NCBI RefSeq assembly: GCF_028622115.1
Contig: NZ_CP097263.1
Span: 6,014,001-6,078,000, forward strand
Length of the DNA stretch: 64,000 nt
Direction: 5' to 3'
From: Kutzneria chonburiensis
GTDB lineage: Bacteria > Actinomycetota > Actinomycetes > Mycobacteriales > Pseudonocardiaceae
Made by a program: the position numbers and the translations under genes
Part shown: positions 45,517 through 55,123 of the stretch, piece after piece
Numbering within the stretch: position 1 is the first letter of the stretch
Layout of the letters: the number at the start of each line of letters is the position of its first letter
The notes under the pieces: model-generated
Database searches by the model: none
Told to the model about the DNA's origin: nothing
Seen by the model: the letters and a program-made list of their open reading frames with translations, nothing else

Positions 45517-46484
45517 CAGTACAGGGCGCTGGCCAGGCTGCGGCGCGCGGCGGCGACCCGGGGGTCGTCGGCCGGGAACAGCTCGAACAGGCCGACGAGG
45601 TGCTGGCGCACCCGGTCGCGGTCGTCGCCGAAGGTGCGGCGCACGGTGTCGACCAGCCGGGTGAAAGCGGCCTCCACGTCGTTGCCGGCGATCAGCGCGT
45701 CGGCCGCGGTGAGCTGGGCCTCGACGTTGTCCGGGTCGGCGTCGGCGGCGGCCACCGATGACGGGTCCGCGGCCTCGGCCCGCGCCATGAAGCGGACCTG
45801 GGCCAGCGCCGCCTTGGCGTCGGCGTTGGCCGGCTCTGCGGCGAGAATGTCCTGGTAGGCGGCCTCGGCGGCGGCGTAATCGCCGGCCTCGAAGGCGTCC
45901 TCGGCGGCGGTGAAGCGCGGGTCCTCGGGCTCCTCGTACGGCTCGCCGCCGGCGGCGCCCTGCTCGGCGACGCGGATGCCGGGCAGCCGGTCACGCAGCG
46001 CGTCCAGCAGGGAGTCCAGCCACTTGCGGATCTCCGGCTCGGGCAGCGCGCCGGCGAAGGCGTCGATCGGCTGGCCGCCGGCGATGGCCACCACGGTCGG
46101 GATGGACTGCACGCCGAACAGCTGAGCGATACGCGGATTGGCGTCCACGTCGACCGTGGCCAGGATCCAGGCGCCGCCCGCGGCCTGGGCCAGCCGCTCC
46201 AGCACCGGGGACAGCTGCTTGCTCGGCCCTGCCCACTCGGCCCACAGGTCCACGATCACCGGGACCTGCATGGACCGCTCGACCACGTCGTTCTGGAAGC
46301 TTGCCTCGCTGACCGCGATGACGAAATCACCCGCGGGCGTGTCCGCACCGGGCGCGCCACCGGCCGGCGGCGCGGCGGGCGGCCGGCTCGCCGCGTCGGC
46401 CTTCGCCTTCAGGCCGGACAGGTCGACGGCACCGGACAGCGCCGCGGACAGAGCTGCGCTCTGGCGGGGGTTTGGCCTTGTCAC
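45516..46484 (-). CDS. YbbN-like thioredoxin-fold/TPR protein lacking the CxxC cysteines
   Basis: 322 residues from the GTG at 46484 (AGGATGGA upstream). The thioredoxin fold at about 60-170 reads [24 protein letters not shown], where the usual WCGPCK is AGPSK, so both redox cysteines are gone. [16 protein letters not shown] includes the cis-Pro. TPR-like helices follow ([30 protein letters not shown]). This is the layout of YbbN/CnoX, a chaperone-type holdase in E. coli that also lacks full redox activity. It is probably a cytoplasmic chaperone or scaffold. Confidence 0.87.
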   Translation of the reverse strand: MTRPNPRQSAALSAALSGAVDLSGLKAKADAASRPPAAPPAGGAPGADTPAGDFVIAVSEASFQNDVVERSMQVPVIVDLWAEWAGPSKQLSPVLERLAQAAGGAWILATVDVDANPRIAQLFGVQSIPTVVAIAGGQPIDAFAGALPEPEIRKWLDSLLDALRDRLPGIRVAEQGAAGGEPYEEPEDPRFTAAEDAFEAGDYAAAEAAYQDILAAEPANADAKAALAQVRFMARAEAADPSSVAAADADPDNVEAQLTAADALIAGNDVEAAFTRLVDTVRRTFGDDRDRVRQHLVGLFELFPADDPRVAAARRSLASALY

Positions 46485-46582
46485 CGTTCCATCCTGGCAC
46501 GAACCGCCCGACGGTTGCCCGCGAGTCCGACTGACAGGACACTGTGAACGCACAGTTACCGGTCGGGACACTGGGGGTGGCC

Positions 46583-47905
46583 ATGGTGGCCGGTGGCGAG
46601 GACGTCCCCGCCCGACTCGAACGGCTGCCCGATTCCGGCTGGCACCTGCGGGTTCGCTGGCTGATCGGGGTCGTCACCTTCTTCGAGGGCTTCGACCAGC
46701 TGGCCATCGCCTACACGCTGCCGTCGCTGAGCGCGGAGTGGGGTCTGAGCACCGGCCAGCAGGCGTTGGCCATCACCAGCGGCTCCGTCGGCATGCTGAT
46801 CGGGGCGGCGTCGTCCGGCATCCTGGCCGACCGGGTCGGGCGGGTGAACGTCGTCGTGCTGGCGCTGGCCGTGACCGCGCTGTCGTGCATGGGGCTGGCG
46901 ATCTCGCCCGGGTTCGGGTGGTTCCTCGTGCTGCGGTTCATCCAGGGGCTCGGCATCGGCGGCGAGGTGCCGGCCGCCGCGACGTACATCGGCGAGCTGG
47001 CCCAATCCGACCGGCGGGGACGGTTCGTGCTGCTGTACGAGCTGGTGTTCCCGGCCGGGCTGACCGCCGTGGCCATCGTCGCCGCGTGGGTCGTGCCCGT
47101 GCTCGGGTGGCGTTGGGTGTACGGCATCGGCGTGCTGCCCGCGCTGCTGGTGGGGCCAATCCTGCGCCTCGTACCCGAGTCCCCGCGCTGGCTGGCCGCT
47201 TCCGGGCGCAATGAACGGGCCGTTGGTGTCATGGAGCGCATTGAACGGGCCGTTCAACGCTCCACCGGCCGTCCGCTGCCACCCGTCGTCGCCATCACGC
47301 GGGCGCCGTCCGTGCGGCGGCGCTACCTCCGGCGGACCGTGATCGTCGGGCTGTTGTGGCTGTTCAGCTACTTCGCCAACTACGGCATCGCCAGCTGGCT
47401 GCCGACCATCTACACCGGCACCTTCGGTCTGCCGGTGTCGACCGCTTTGACCTACAGCATCGCCACCTCCGTCGCCGGTCTCCTCGGCGCCGTCGCCGTC
47501 GCCCTGCTCGTCGACCGCATCGGCCGGCGCGCCTGCCTGGCCGGCGGCAGTGCGCTGGCCGCCGTCACCTTCGGCGTGTTGGCGGCGCTGGGGGCCGGGT
47601 CGCCTTTGCAGCTGTTGGTGCTGTCGGCGGTCGGGGCCTTGTTCGTGTTCGCCGTCAACCTCGGGCTGTACCTCTACGCCCCCGAGCTCTATCCCACGCC
47701 CATGCGCGCCGCCGGGGCGAGCCTTGGCGGCGTGTGGAACCGCGTCGGGGTCATCGCCGGGCCTTTGGTCGTCGGCGCTTTCGCCGCGAACCTCGGGCTG
47801 CCGGCGGCTTTCGCCGCGTTGGGCGTGGCGATGTTGGCCGCTGCCGTCACGGCCGCGACGGCGGAGGAGACCAGGGGTCGAACCTTGGAGGAGATCTCCC
47901 CCTAG
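46583..47905 (+). CDS. MFS transporter, AAHS/sugar-porter-like
   Basis: 440 residues from the ATG at 46583 (GGGGGTGG upstream; a GTG at 46544 is possible). Twelve hydrophobic segments with DRVGRVN between helices 2 and 3, [16 protein letters not shown] after helix 6, and DRIGRRA in the second half are characteristic of MFS, and the first is close to the aromatic-acid:H+ and sugar porter groups. The substrate is unknown. The central cytosolic loop contains a short duplicated repeat (see the repeat entry). Its stop overlaps the convergent SnoaL-like gene by 4 bases. Confidence 0.87.
   Translation: MVAGGEDVPARLERLPDSGWHLRVRWLIGVVTFFEGFDQLAIAYTLPSLSAEWGLSTGQQALAITSGSVGMLIGAASSGILADRVGRVNVVVLALAVTALSCMGLAISPGFGWFLVLRFIQGLGIGGEVPAAATYIGELAQSDRRGRFVLLYELVFPAGLTAVAIVAAWVVPVLGWRWVYGIGVLPALLVGPILRLVPESPRWLAASGRNERAVGVMERIERAVQRSTGRPLPPVVAITRAPSVRRRYLRRTVIVGLLWLFSYFANYGIASWLPTIYTGTFGLPVSTALTYSIATSVAGLLGAVAVALLVDRIGRRACLAGGSALAAVTFGVLAALGAGSPLQLLVLSAVGALFVFAVNLGLYLYAPELYPTPMRAAGASLGGVWNRVGVIAGPLVVGAFAANLGLPAAFAALGVAMLAAAVTAATAEETRGRTLEEISP
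47208..47262. repeat. Direct and inverted repeat of TGAACGGGCCGTT inside the MFS gene
   Basis: GCAATGAACGGGCCGTT and GCATTGAACGGGCCGTTCAACGC are tandem. The second contains TTGAACGG-G-CCGTTCAA, an 8-base stem with a one-base centre. It encodes the [17 protein letters not shown] part of the central loop. It looks like an intergenic-type hairpin placed in frame in a tolerant loop. Confidence 0.6.
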
Positions 47906-48252
47906 GCGTAAGTGCCGTGACCTTCCACCACAAGGCCGTCTCGCAGCACCAGCACCTCGCTGACCTCTCCCCCGGCCTGGTTCCGATAGTTGATCACCAG
48001 CACCGCCACGCCGACCCGGACGTCAACCACCTCGAAGTGGAGGTCGGGGATGCGGCGAAGGCCCTCGGCGTAGTACGCGCGCAGCGCGGCCTTGCCGTGG
48101 AGGGTGCCGGACTGGTCGCCGGTGAAGCCGGCGACCAGGGGCGAGCTCCACACGACGTCGTCGGCGAAGTGGGAGAGCAGCCGGTCCAGGTCGTGGGCGT
48201 TCCACGCCTCGACCCACTCGGCGGCGAACTGCGAGGCGAACGAGCGGTCCAA
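47902..48252 (-). CDS. SnoaL-like / NTF2-fold protein
   Basis: 116 residues, one NTF2-like domain: WVEAWNAHDLDRLLSHFADDVVWSSPLV, then GKAALRAYYAEGLRRIPDLHFEVVDVRVG. The cone fold is used by isomerases, hydrolases and small binding proteins. No catalytic dyad can be assigned with confidence. It ends the minus-strand group of thiamine-binding protein, SCO6745-like protein and this gene, with 3 bases before the SCO6745-like stop, so the three may be an operon. Confidence 0.82.
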   Translation of the reverse strand: MDRSFASQFAAEWVEAWNAHDLDRLLSHFADDVVWSSPLVAGFTGDQSGTLHGKAALRAYYAEGLRRIPDLHFEVVDVRVGVAVLVINYRNQAGGEVSEVLVLRDGLVVEGHGTYA

Positions 48253-48255
48253 ACG

Positions 48256-49125
48256 TCACTCCTCGGCGATGCGGGCCAGGTCGAGGCCCATCGGGTGCGG
48301 CTTGATCACGCCGACGCCGGCGGCGACGATGCGGCGGAGGAAGCCGGTGAGCAGCCCGGCCAACCGGTCGGTGCCGGCGGTGCCGAGCACCTCCCACGGC
48401 AGCTCGGCGGCGGCGTCGGTGCGGGTCTCGACGTCGTGCCGGGCCCGGGAACCGTCGGCGGTGATCCGGTTCTCCTTGTCCAACAACCCACGCTCCCGCA
48501 AACGCTTCTGCGCGGCGGCCCAGTCGTCGGCGTCCCAGCCCCGCCACATCTCCCAACCGGCCTGGTCGGAGACGTCACGGTCGGCGGAGAAGGCGACGAG
48601 CGTCTCGACCGGATCGAGCCGGGCGGCGACCAGGGCGGCGACATGCCCGTCACCACGGGATTCCCGCAGGATCGTGGCGGCGTGCCACAGCACGAGATGC
48701 GGCGAATCAGGCCACGGCAGCGCGGCGTTGGCGGCGGCCAGCGGGCGGCCGGCGATGGGGGCGGCGAGAGCGGCCCGCTGGGCCAGCTGTGAGGCCTCGA
48801 TCATGTCGTCGCCGACGACGTCGTCACCGAGGATCGCCCGCAGTCCGGCGTCGGCGCCGGCCAACCGGGCCTCGAGGAACTGCGCCGGCGAGGCGATGGT
48901 CCACGCAGTGGGAATCGCCCGGGCGACCCGGCTGAGCTTGAAGTTGTAGAAGGTGGCGGCGACGACCTCGGCCGGCACGGCGCCGAGCGGCGCGGCCCGC
49001 AGCCCGAAGTAGCCCATCCAGCCGCCGCGGCAACCCAGGGCATCGGTGGCCGCCCGCGCCTCCGGCGCGAAGTACGTGACGCCGTGGTAGGGCTCGTACA
49101 GCGTCCACATCCGCCGCGCGCTCAT
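48256..49125 (-). CDS. SCO6745-family protein
   Basis: 289 residues from the ATG at 49125 (49110 is also possible). The opening [19 protein letters not shown] is characteristic of the actinobacterial SCO6745 family, whose members have a helical N-terminal half and a winged-helix-like C-terminal region ([36 protein letters not shown]). It is probably cytoplasmic. Its function is not established. It overlaps the thiamine-binding protein gene by 4 bases (ATGA), so they are coupled. Confidence 0.82.
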   Translation of the reverse strand: MSARRMWTLYEPYHGVTYFAPEARAATDALGCRGGWMGYFGLRAAPLGAVPAEVVAATFYNFKLSRVARAIPTAWTIASPAQFLEARLAGADAGLRAILGDDVVGDDMIEASQLAQRAALAAPIAGRPLAAANAALPWPDSPHLVLWHAATILRESRGDGHVAALVAARLDPVETLVAFSADRDVSDQAGWEMWRGWDADDWAAAQKRLRERGLLDKENRITADGSRARHDVETRTDAAAELPWEVLGTAGTDRLAGLLTGFLRRIVAAGVGVIKPHPMGLDLARIAEE

Positions 49126-49418
49126 GACAGGTAGCTCTCCACCCGCTCCACCTTGGCGTGCAGCTGATCGGTGTGTCCCGGCCGAATGTCCGCCTTGAGC
49201 ACCAGCGACACCCGCGGCGCGTGCGCCTGCACGGCCTGCACCGCCCGCTTGACGACGTCCATCAGCTCGTCCCAGTCGTCACCCTCGATGGTGGTGAACA
49301 TGCTGGTCGTTTCGTTGGCCAGCCCCGACTCCCGCACCACCCGCACGGCGTCGGCCACCGCCTCGGCAACGCTGTCGGACTCGCCGCCGAGCGGCGACAC
49401 ACTGAACGCGACCAGCAT
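49122..49418 (-). CDS. MTH1187-family thiamine-binding protein
   Basis: 98 residues, a single ferredoxin-like DUF77/YkoF-type domain: [33 protein letters not shown], then [22 protein letters not shown] and [12 protein letters not shown]. The known members bind thiamine or related small molecules. It is the first gene of a three-gene minus-strand group. It is divergent from the MarR gene across 99 bases. Confidence 0.87.
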   Translation of the reverse strand: MLVAFSVSPLGGESDSVAEAVADAVRVVRESGLANETTSMFTTIEGDDWDELMDVVKRAVQAVQAHAPRVSLVLKADIRPGHTDQLHAKVERVESYLS

Positions 49419-49517
49419 CGGCCCTCCCTGTCATGGCTGTCGGTCAGTCAACCCGCTGCGGGGCGGTCCGGCAACAAGCCGTGATCACCGACGCGTGAAC
49501 TGCTAGCGTCGACAGCC

Positions 49518-50024
49518 ATGGCCGCCACCCCACCGTTGCCGTTCGACCCGATCGCCCGCGCCGCGGGCATGTGGGCGGAGCGGGTCGGCCCGTCGGGGGC
49601 GATGGCCGCGGTCACCAGCGTCATGCGGGTGCAGCAGATCCTCCAGTCCACGGTGGACGCGGCGCTCAAGCCGCACGGGCTGACCTTCGCCCGGTTCGAG
49701 GCCTTGGTGCTGCTCACGTTCTCGCGCCGCGGCAGCCTGCCGATGCGGGTGATGGGCGAACGCCTCCAGCTGCACCCGACCAGCGTCACCAACATCGTGG
49801 ACCGGCTGGAGGCCGACGGTCTGGTCAAGCGGACGCCGCACCCGTCGGACCGGCGCACCACCCTGGTGGAGATCTGCGCGGCCGGCCGGGAGCTGTGCGA
49901 GACGGCGACCAAGGCGGTGTCGGAGGTCAACCTCGGGCTGCGCGGGTTGACGGACCGGCAGACCGAACAGCTGACCGACCTGCTGTCCAAGGTACGCAAG
50001 GCGGCCGGCGACTTCGCCGACTGA
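49518..50024 (+). CDS. MarR-family transcriptional regulator
   Basis: 168 residues from an ATG at 49518. The winged helix-turn-helix spans about 45-120: LKPHGLTFARFEALVLLTFSRRGSLPMRVMGERLQLHPTSVTNIVDRLEADGLVKRTPHPSDRRTTLVEI. The wing DRRTT is typical. It is divergent from the thiamine-binding/SCO6745 group and could control it. No clear palindrome was found by eye in the 99-base gap, so this remains an inference. Confidence 0.9.
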   Translation: MAATPPLPFDPIARAAGMWAERVGPSGAMAAVTSVMRVQQILQSTVDAALKPHGLTFARFEALVLLTFSRRGSLPMRVMGERLQLHPTSVTNIVDRLEADGLVKRTPHPSDRRTTLVEICAAGRELCETATKAVSEVNLGLRGLTDRQTEQLTDLLSKVRKAAGDFAD

Positions 50025-50167
50025 AATCCGTGGTTGCCTCGGCTCTGGCCGGACACCACGGCGTCACGGCCACCGGTTTGATCAGCTAATTCCCGCAGAA
50101 CAACCTCGCATCCCACCGGCACGTCTCCTTGGCACAGAACGAAAACTTCCACCAAGGGGGATTTACG

Positions 50168-50665
50168 ATGGGGACTAGGACTGCCCTGATGGGGTTCGTC
50201 GCGGCCGGGGCCGTGTGCGCCCTGCTGGCACCGACGGCCATGGCCGCGACGGGCACCACGTCGCCGACCAGCAGCACCAGCGCGACGCCGACCACCACGG
50301 CGCCCGCGCTCAAGCCGGTGTGGATCACCGCCTCGCCGAATTCCGGGCGACCCGGCACGGCCGTGCTGGTGGACACCAACTGCACGAGCCCCAGCAGCAC
50401 CAGCCTGACCGCGCTGGACTTCTTCGCCCAGGTCGACACGATCGACGGCAAGGACGGGCCGGTGTGGCGCTCCCACGGAGTCGTCAGGGACGTGCCACCG
50501 GGCGTCTACCGGGTGAGCATCGACTGCCAGGGCGGCCCGAACCACACGTCCAGCGGCAAGGCGAGCACCACGTTCACCGTGCTGCCCAAGGCCCAGGTGC
50601 CGACCAGGCCGGTCGGCGCGCCGCAGACCGGCGGCGGCTTCACCGCCACCGACTTCACCGGCTGA
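50168..50665 (+). CDS. Small secreted protein with TGGGFTAT C-terminal tail, copy 1
   Basis: 165 residues from the ATG at 50168 (AAGGGGG 7 bases upstream). The signal peptide ends APTAMA|ATG and a Thr/Ser-rich linker follows. A beta-sandwich-like domain (VWITASPNSGRPGTAVLVDTNC to TTFTVLPKAQ) with two cysteines comes next. The last 20 residues, VPTRPVGAPQTGGGFTATDF, match copy 2 almost exactly. It has no membrane anchor, so I do not call it a sortase substrate. Function is unknown. Confidence 0.78.
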   Translation: MGTRTALMGFVAAGAVCALLAPTAMAATGTTSPTSSTSATPTTTAPALKPVWITASPNSGRPGTAVLVDTNCTSPSSTSLTALDFFAQVDTIDGKDGPVWRSHGVVRDVPPGVYRVSIDCQGGPNHTSSGKASTTFTVLPKAQVPTRPVGAPQTGGGFTATDFTG

Positions 50666-50743
50666 TTCGGCACGCTAGGCAACCTCATGTCCGTTCGGGG
50701 CGTTTCCTGAGCGCACGGGAACTCCACCCAGAAGGGATGGAAC

Positions 50744-51229
50744 ATGAGGAACAGGAGTGCGCTCATCGGTGCCGCCCTGGCCGTCGGCGCGGCGGGAGCC
50801 CTGCTCGCGCCGACCGCGATGGCGACGACCGACACCACGACACCGACCACCACCACGACGCCGGCCGGCCTTGGCTGGATCAACGTCGCGCCGACCTCGG
50901 GGCGTCCCGGCGCCGCCGTGGTCGTGGACCTCAGCTGCCCGGCGCAGGGCTTCAACAACGACGCTCTCGACGTCAACGCCAAGGGCGTCCACCAGGGCGA
51001 CAAGTGGCGGTACCACGCGAAGGTGAAGGACGTGAAGGCCGGCGCCTACAAGGTCACCGCGTACTGCCCGAGCCCGAAGAGCCCGAGCGGCAGCATCCCG
51101 GTCACGACCGAGTTCACCGTGCTGGTCAAGGTGCCGGTGCCGCCGCCGACCAAGCCGCAGGTGCCGACCAAGCCGGTCGGCGCGCCGCAGACCGGCGGCG
51201 GCTTCACCGCGACGGACCTGGTCGGCTGA
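50744..51229 (+). CDS. Small secreted protein with TGGGFTAT C-terminal tail, copy 2
   Basis: 161 residues; GAAGGGATGGAAC precedes the ATG. The same plan as copy 1: signal peptide (ALIGAALAVGAAGALLAPTAMA), Thr-rich linker, a domain beginning GWINVAPTSGRPGAAVVVDLSC, and a tail ending VPTKPVGAPQTGGGFTATDL. The pair is a tandem duplication with a 78-base gap. The domain bodies have diverged more than the tails and the SGRPG.AV motif. Confidence 0.8.
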   Translation: MRNRSALIGAALAVGAAGALLAPTAMATTDTTTPTTTTTPAGLGWINVAPTSGRPGAAVVVDLSCPAQGFNNDALDVNAKGVHQGDKWRYHAKVKDVKAGAYKVTAYCPSPKSPSGSIPVTTEFTVLVKVPVPPPTKPQVPTKPVGAPQTGGGFTATDLVG

Positions 51230-51231
51230 GG

Positions 51232-51552
51232 TCAGGCGTCGATTGCGACGGCCCGCTGGGCCAGCCGGCCGGTCCGGGTGGCCCAGCGCTCGAACACCAC
51301 CGAGCCGAACGGCGGGATGCTCGCGATCAGCGCCCACGCGGTGGTCCGGTTGTCCCAGTTCAGGGCCTTGCGGGCGAGCAGCGACAGCACCACGTAGGCG
51401 ATGAACACGACGCCGTGCACGGAGCCGAAGATGTGCACACCCATGGCGTTGCCCAGGACGTACTTGAAGAACATGCCGATCAGCAGGCCGGCCCAGGAGA
51501 TCGCCTCGGCCACTGCGACGGCGCGGAACCGGCCTGACGGAGTGTCGAACAT
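51232..51552 (-). CDS. DUF3817-family membrane protein
   Basis: 106 residues. Three hydrophobic helices and the family pattern FRAVAVAEAISWAGLLIGMFFKYVLG, then VHIFGSVHGVVFIAYVVLSLLARK. It ends 2 bases from the stop of the convergent secreted gene. Members are small integral membrane proteins of unknown role; some are found next to membrane enzyme genes. Confidence 0.85.
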   Translation of the reverse strand: MFDTPSGRFRAVAVAEAISWAGLLIGMFFKYVLGNAMGVHIFGSVHGVVFIAYVVLSLLARKALNWDNRTTAWALIASIPPFGSVVFERWATRTGRLAQRAVAIDA

Positions 51553-51597
51553 GGCGTCCAGTGTGGGGCGTGAGCGCGCTCACGCCCCACCCGGGGT

Positions 51598-52644
51598 TTA
51601 GCTGTCCTCCCAGGAGAAGAACCGAGAGGCGGCGAAGGCGACCACGAGCGTGAAGGCGAGCAGCACCGCCGCCGGCGTCACCAGCGCCTCAATTCCCTTG
51701 CCCCGCACCAGAACGTCCACCATGCCGTCGTTGAGATGGCGCAGCGGCAGCACTTCCGACACGGTCTGGAGCCACTGCGGGGCGTTCTGCACGGGGAAGA
51801 ACGTGCCGGACAGGAAGGCCATCGGCAGCACGATCACGTTGGTGATGCCGGTCGCCGCCTCCTCCGACTTGGCGATCGAGCCGACCAGCACGCCGATGGA
51901 GAAGAACGACAGCGAGCCGATGATCAGCAGCGGCAGCGCCAGCCACCACTGGCCGGCCAGCTTGAGCCCGAACACCGGCGTCATCGCCACCGCGATGAAC
52001 AGGATCGCTTGCAGCACAGTGGTTCCGATGGTCACCAGCAGCCGCGACGAGATCACCGTGCCGGTGCTCACCGGGGCCAGCCGGATCCGCCGCAGCACCT
52101 GCTTCTTACGCCAGTTGACCAGCGTCAGGGCCGAGCCGAAGATGGCCGAGGTGGCCAGGCCCCAGGACAGGATGCCTGGCGTGAGGTACTGGATCGCGGT
52201 CAGCGAGGAGTCCTCCACCTGCTGCGAGTCCAGGGTCACGGTCGGCGGCTTGCCGCTGGCCGCCAGGTTGACGTGGTCGACGACCGAGCGGATCACCGCC
52301 TGCACGGTGCCGGCCTGCACGCTGTCGCTGGCCGCGTAGCGGAGCTGAACCTGGTTGCCCTGCACGGAAATCGCCGCCGGCACGTCTCCGCTGCGCACCG
52401 CCTGCACGGCCGTGTCGAACGAGTCGACGTGCTGGAACTCCACGATGCCGGTCTGTTGCAGCGCGCTGAGCACCGGGCCGTCGCCGACGACGTCGATCTT
52501 CGTCTTGCTCGACGAGCTGGAGCCGAAGATCAGGCCGAAGATGACCAGGAACATCAGCGGCATCAGGAAGGTGAAGAACAGCGCCACCCGTTCGCGGAAG
52601 AAGCCCTTGAACATGGCCACCGAGAGGCTGCGGAACGCGGTCAT
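51598..52644 (-). CDS. ABC-2-type transporter permease
   Basis: 348 residues. One N-terminal helix (FLMPLMFLVIFGLIFGS) is followed by a large extracellular loop of about 130 residues and then five C-terminal helices (about 170-345), the usual ABC-2 permease layout of drug and polyketide exporters. It starts 4 bases inside the end of the ATPase gene, so both are coupled. The substrate is unknown. Confidence 0.88.
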   Translation of the reverse strand: MTAFRSLSVAMFKGFFRERVALFFTFLMPLMFLVIFGLIFGSSSSSKTKIDVVGDGPVLSALQQTGIVEFQHVDSFDTAVQAVRSGDVPAAISVQGNQVQLRYAASDSVQAGTVQAVIRSVVDHVNLAASGKPPTVTLDSQQVEDSSLTAIQYLTPGILSWGLATSAIFGSALTLVNWRKKQVLRRIRLAPVSTGTVISSRLLVTIGTTVLQAILFIAVAMTPVFGLKLAGQWWLALPLLIIGSLSFFSIGVLVGSIAKSEEAATGITNVIVLPMAFLSGTFFPVQNAPQWLQTVSEVLPLRHLNDGMVDVLVRGKGIEALVTPAAVLLAFTLVVAFAASRFFSWEDS

Positions 52645-53549
52645 GCCCGGTACTCCCGTCCGGTCAGCTCGAGGAAGACGTCCTCCAGGGTCGCGCCGCG
52701 GACCTGGAGGCCTTCCAGCGCGCCGCGTTCGGCCAGTGCGGACAACAGCTTGGCCGGGTGTCGAGTGGACAGTCGCAACGAGACACCGTCGTCGGACGCT
52801 TCCTCAGCCCCGGGAAGGCTTTTCGCCTCTTCGAGCGTGATGACGCCCCGTTCGATCAGCACGTGTGTCGGCGCGTCGAGGCCGCGGACCAGCGTCGCCG
52901 GCGCGTCCATGGCCAGGATCTTGCCCTTGTCCATGATCGCCGTGCGGTCGCAGAGGATCTCCGCCTCGTCCAGGTAGTGCGTGGTGTAGACGATCGTCTT
53001 GCCACGGGCCTTGATCGCCCGCAGCACGTCCCACAGGTTGCGCCGGGCCTGCGGGTCCAGCGCCGCCGTCGGCTCGTCGAGGAACACGATGTCCGGGTCG
53101 TGGGCCAGCGCGCAGGCGATCGACAGCCGCTGCCGCTGGCCGCCCGACAGCTTGTTCTCCCTGGTGTCCGCCTTGTCCGACAGGCCGACCAGCTCCAGCA
53201 TGTCCGCCGCCGTGCCGGTGCTCACCCCGTACAGCGAGGCGAACGTCTCCAGCTGCTCCCGGGCCGTCAGCTTCTCGAAGAACGACGATGCCTGTAGCTG
53301 CACCCCGATACGCGGCAGCAGCTTCGGGTTGCGCGGCCACGGCTGCTCCCCGAACAGCGTCACGCTGCCCTCGTCGGGCTTGCGCAGCCCCTCGATGATC
53401 TCCAGCGTCGTCGTCTTCCCCGCGCCGTTCGGCCCGAGGATCCCGAAGAACTCCCCCTCGCCGACGGTGAACGACACCCCGTCGACCGCCCACAGGTCGC
53501 CGTACCGCTTGCGCAGCACCTCGGCGACGATCGTGCTCCCCTTGCTCAT
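52641..53549 (-). CDS. ABC transporter ATP-binding protein (DrrA-like)
   Basis: 302 residues from the ATG at 53549; an open frame extends upstream to 54533 but runs through the DUF2786 gene in another frame. Walker A is GPNGAGKTT, the signature LSGGQRQRL, Walker B VFLDEPTAALD, and the switch His TTHYLDEAE. The C-terminal regulatory extension (about 60 residues) is as in DrrA/NodI-type exporters. It pairs with the permease gene by a 4-base overlap. Confidence 0.92.
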   Translation of the reverse strand: MSKGSTIVAEVLRKRYGDLWAVDGVSFTVGEGEFFGILGPNGAGKTTTLEIIEGLRKPDEGSVTLFGEQPWPRNPKLLPRIGVQLQASSFFEKLTAREQLETFASLYGVSTGTAADMLELVGLSDKADTRENKLSGGQRQRLSIACALAHDPDIVFLDEPTAALDPQARRNLWDVLRAIKARGKTIVYTTHYLDEAEILCDRTAIMDKGKILAMDAPATLVRGLDAPTHVLIERGVITLEEAKSLPGAEEASDDGVSLRLSTRHPAKLLSALAERGALEGLQVRGATLEDVFLELTGREYRA

Positions 53550-53677
53550 GGCCGGAACGGTAGGTCTCCGGGGTTCGAACGGCGGGATTTCCCGGCAATA
53601 CCGGAGATTTGTCAGGGGCTCCACTAGACCGATCGGGTGCACCGCCGCGGTAGCGGCCACCGGCAGTGGGCGACCGG

Positions 53678-54973
53678 CTACGACGGCGGCAACACGCCCC
53701 GGTCCAGGCCGAGATCGGCCCGGTCGGCGGCGGCCCGGCCGGCGCCCCAGCCGGCGGCGTTGCTGGCCGAGTACGACTTCTGCCGCGTCGCCGGATACAG
53801 CGCCGCGAACAGCTCGTCCACGACCTTGCTCCGGTCGGCCAACACGGGCAGCAACCGGTCGTCGGACTCCGACAGGGCTGACTCCGTCACGGCGGTCAGC
53901 CGCTCGCCGATCCGGTCGGCGTAGGCCATCAGGAACGACTGCCGGTACGAGCGGATCCGAGCCTGTCCGGATCGGCCGGCCGTCACCAGCGCCCGGGTGG
54001 CCTGCAACAGCAGGGAGGTGACGAGCAGCTCGGTGATCTCCAGATCCATCTCGTCGCCCATGACGGCGACGAACCCGATCTTCTCGTGGATGACCGCGCG
54101 GCACCGGTTCGCGTCGGCGACCACGGCCACCAGGTGTGCCTTGGCGCCGAGGTAGGGGCTGTCCAGCCAGATCCGTCGTGCGGTGGCCACCTGGGCCACG
54201 TGTTCGTCGGCGTCGAGCATGGCCCGCTCGACGGCATGCCGGTTCATCAGCTCCTGCGCCTTGGCCGACAGCGCCTCCGCCTCCTCGGCGAACTCGGTCG
54301 ACTCGGCCTTGGCCAGCAGGCCACGCACCCGGGCCAGGATCTTCGGGTCGACACTGTGCCTGGCCGTCGCGGCGGCGGTGCGGGCCGTGCCCGGCGGCGG
54401 CACGATCACCGGCAGCTCCGGCCACATCATGATCGTCGCGATGGTGGTGAGGACCAGCGTCAGGGCGTCGGCGCGAGTGGCTTCGCGACGCTCGATCCAC
54501 TGGCCGAGGTACGGCTCGCCCGGCTTCCACCACACGGCGGCGTCGATCTGCCGCAGCTGCTCCCGCCAGCGCTCGTGCACGGTCGCCTCGGCGTACTGAG
54601 CGGCATCGGCGGCGATCACATCGGTGATCAGCTCGCCGGCCGGCTCACCCAGCAGCTTGACGAGATGCCGCACCAGGTCGTACGGCAGCCAGCCGAACCG
54701 CCACATGTGGTCGACGGTGTGCCGCAGGGCCATGTCCACACCGGTGTCCACGAGCCGAACGGCCTGGCCACGCAGCCATTTCACGCACTCGGCCAGCGCT
54801 TCGGTGTCGCCGACGGCGTGGCGGTGGGCCGCATCGAGCACCGCGTTGCCCACGATTTCGGCCGGCGGCGGCTCGAACGGGTCGAAGCTGAAGTCCGAGC
54901 GCTGCTCACGGGTGGTCCGGCGATCCCGCGCCTTCTTCTTCGCCGCGCGCCGTTCCCTGTTGCGGGTGCCCAC
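53678..54973 (-). CDS. DUF2786-domain protein
   Basis: 431 residues from the GTG at 54973 with AGGAGGA and a 6-base spacer, the best ribosome site in the area. A basic N-terminus (RNRERRAAKKKARDRR) is followed by a helical region of about 200 residues. The DUF2786 element HSVDPKILARVRGLLAKAESTEFAEEAEALSAKAQELMNRHAVERAML is near residues 205-255. The domain occurs in phage and actinobacterial proteins of unknown role. It is soluble and not obviously part of an operon. Confidence 0.85.
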   Translation of the reverse strand: MGTRNRERRAAKKKARDRRTTREQRSDFSFDPFEPPPAEIVGNAVLDAAHRHAVGDTEALAECVKWLRGQAVRLVDTGVDMALRHTVDHMWRFGWLPYDLVRHLVKLLGEPAGELITDVIAADAAQYAEATVHERWREQLRQIDAAVWWKPGEPYLGQWIERREATRADALTLVLTTIATIMMWPELPVIVPPPGTARTAAATARHSVDPKILARVRGLLAKAESTEFAEEAEALSAKAQELMNRHAVERAMLDADEHVAQVATARRIWLDSPYLGAKAHLVAVVADANRCRAVIHEKIGFVAVMGDEMDLEITELLVTSLLLQATRALVTAGRSGQARIRSYRQSFLMAYADRIGERLTAVTESALSESDDRLLPVLADRSKVVDELFAALYPATRQKSYSASNAAGWGAGRAAADRADLGLDRGVLPPS

Positions 54974-55123
54974 CGACCGTCCTCCTGTTCTCGCCGCGAC
55001 CAGAACAGTAGCGAAGGGCCCTGACATGGTGAGGCGGGCCGTCCCGCCGGATTGCCGGGGAACGACCCGCCTCGGGTCACTCACGAAGCCGCCGCCACGT
55101 CCTTCGCGAGCGTCTTGACGTGC

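Noticed and set aside
50590-51229. LPxTG-like sortase signal in the APQTGGG tails
   Set aside because: No hydrophobic helix or positive tail follows, so it cannot be a standard sortase signal; it is kept only as a conserved tail.
53550-54533. N-terminal extension of the minus-strand ABC ATPase to 54533
   Set aside because: It runs through the DUF2786 gene in another frame and is Arg/Gly-rich without homology. The ATPase domain begins at 53549.
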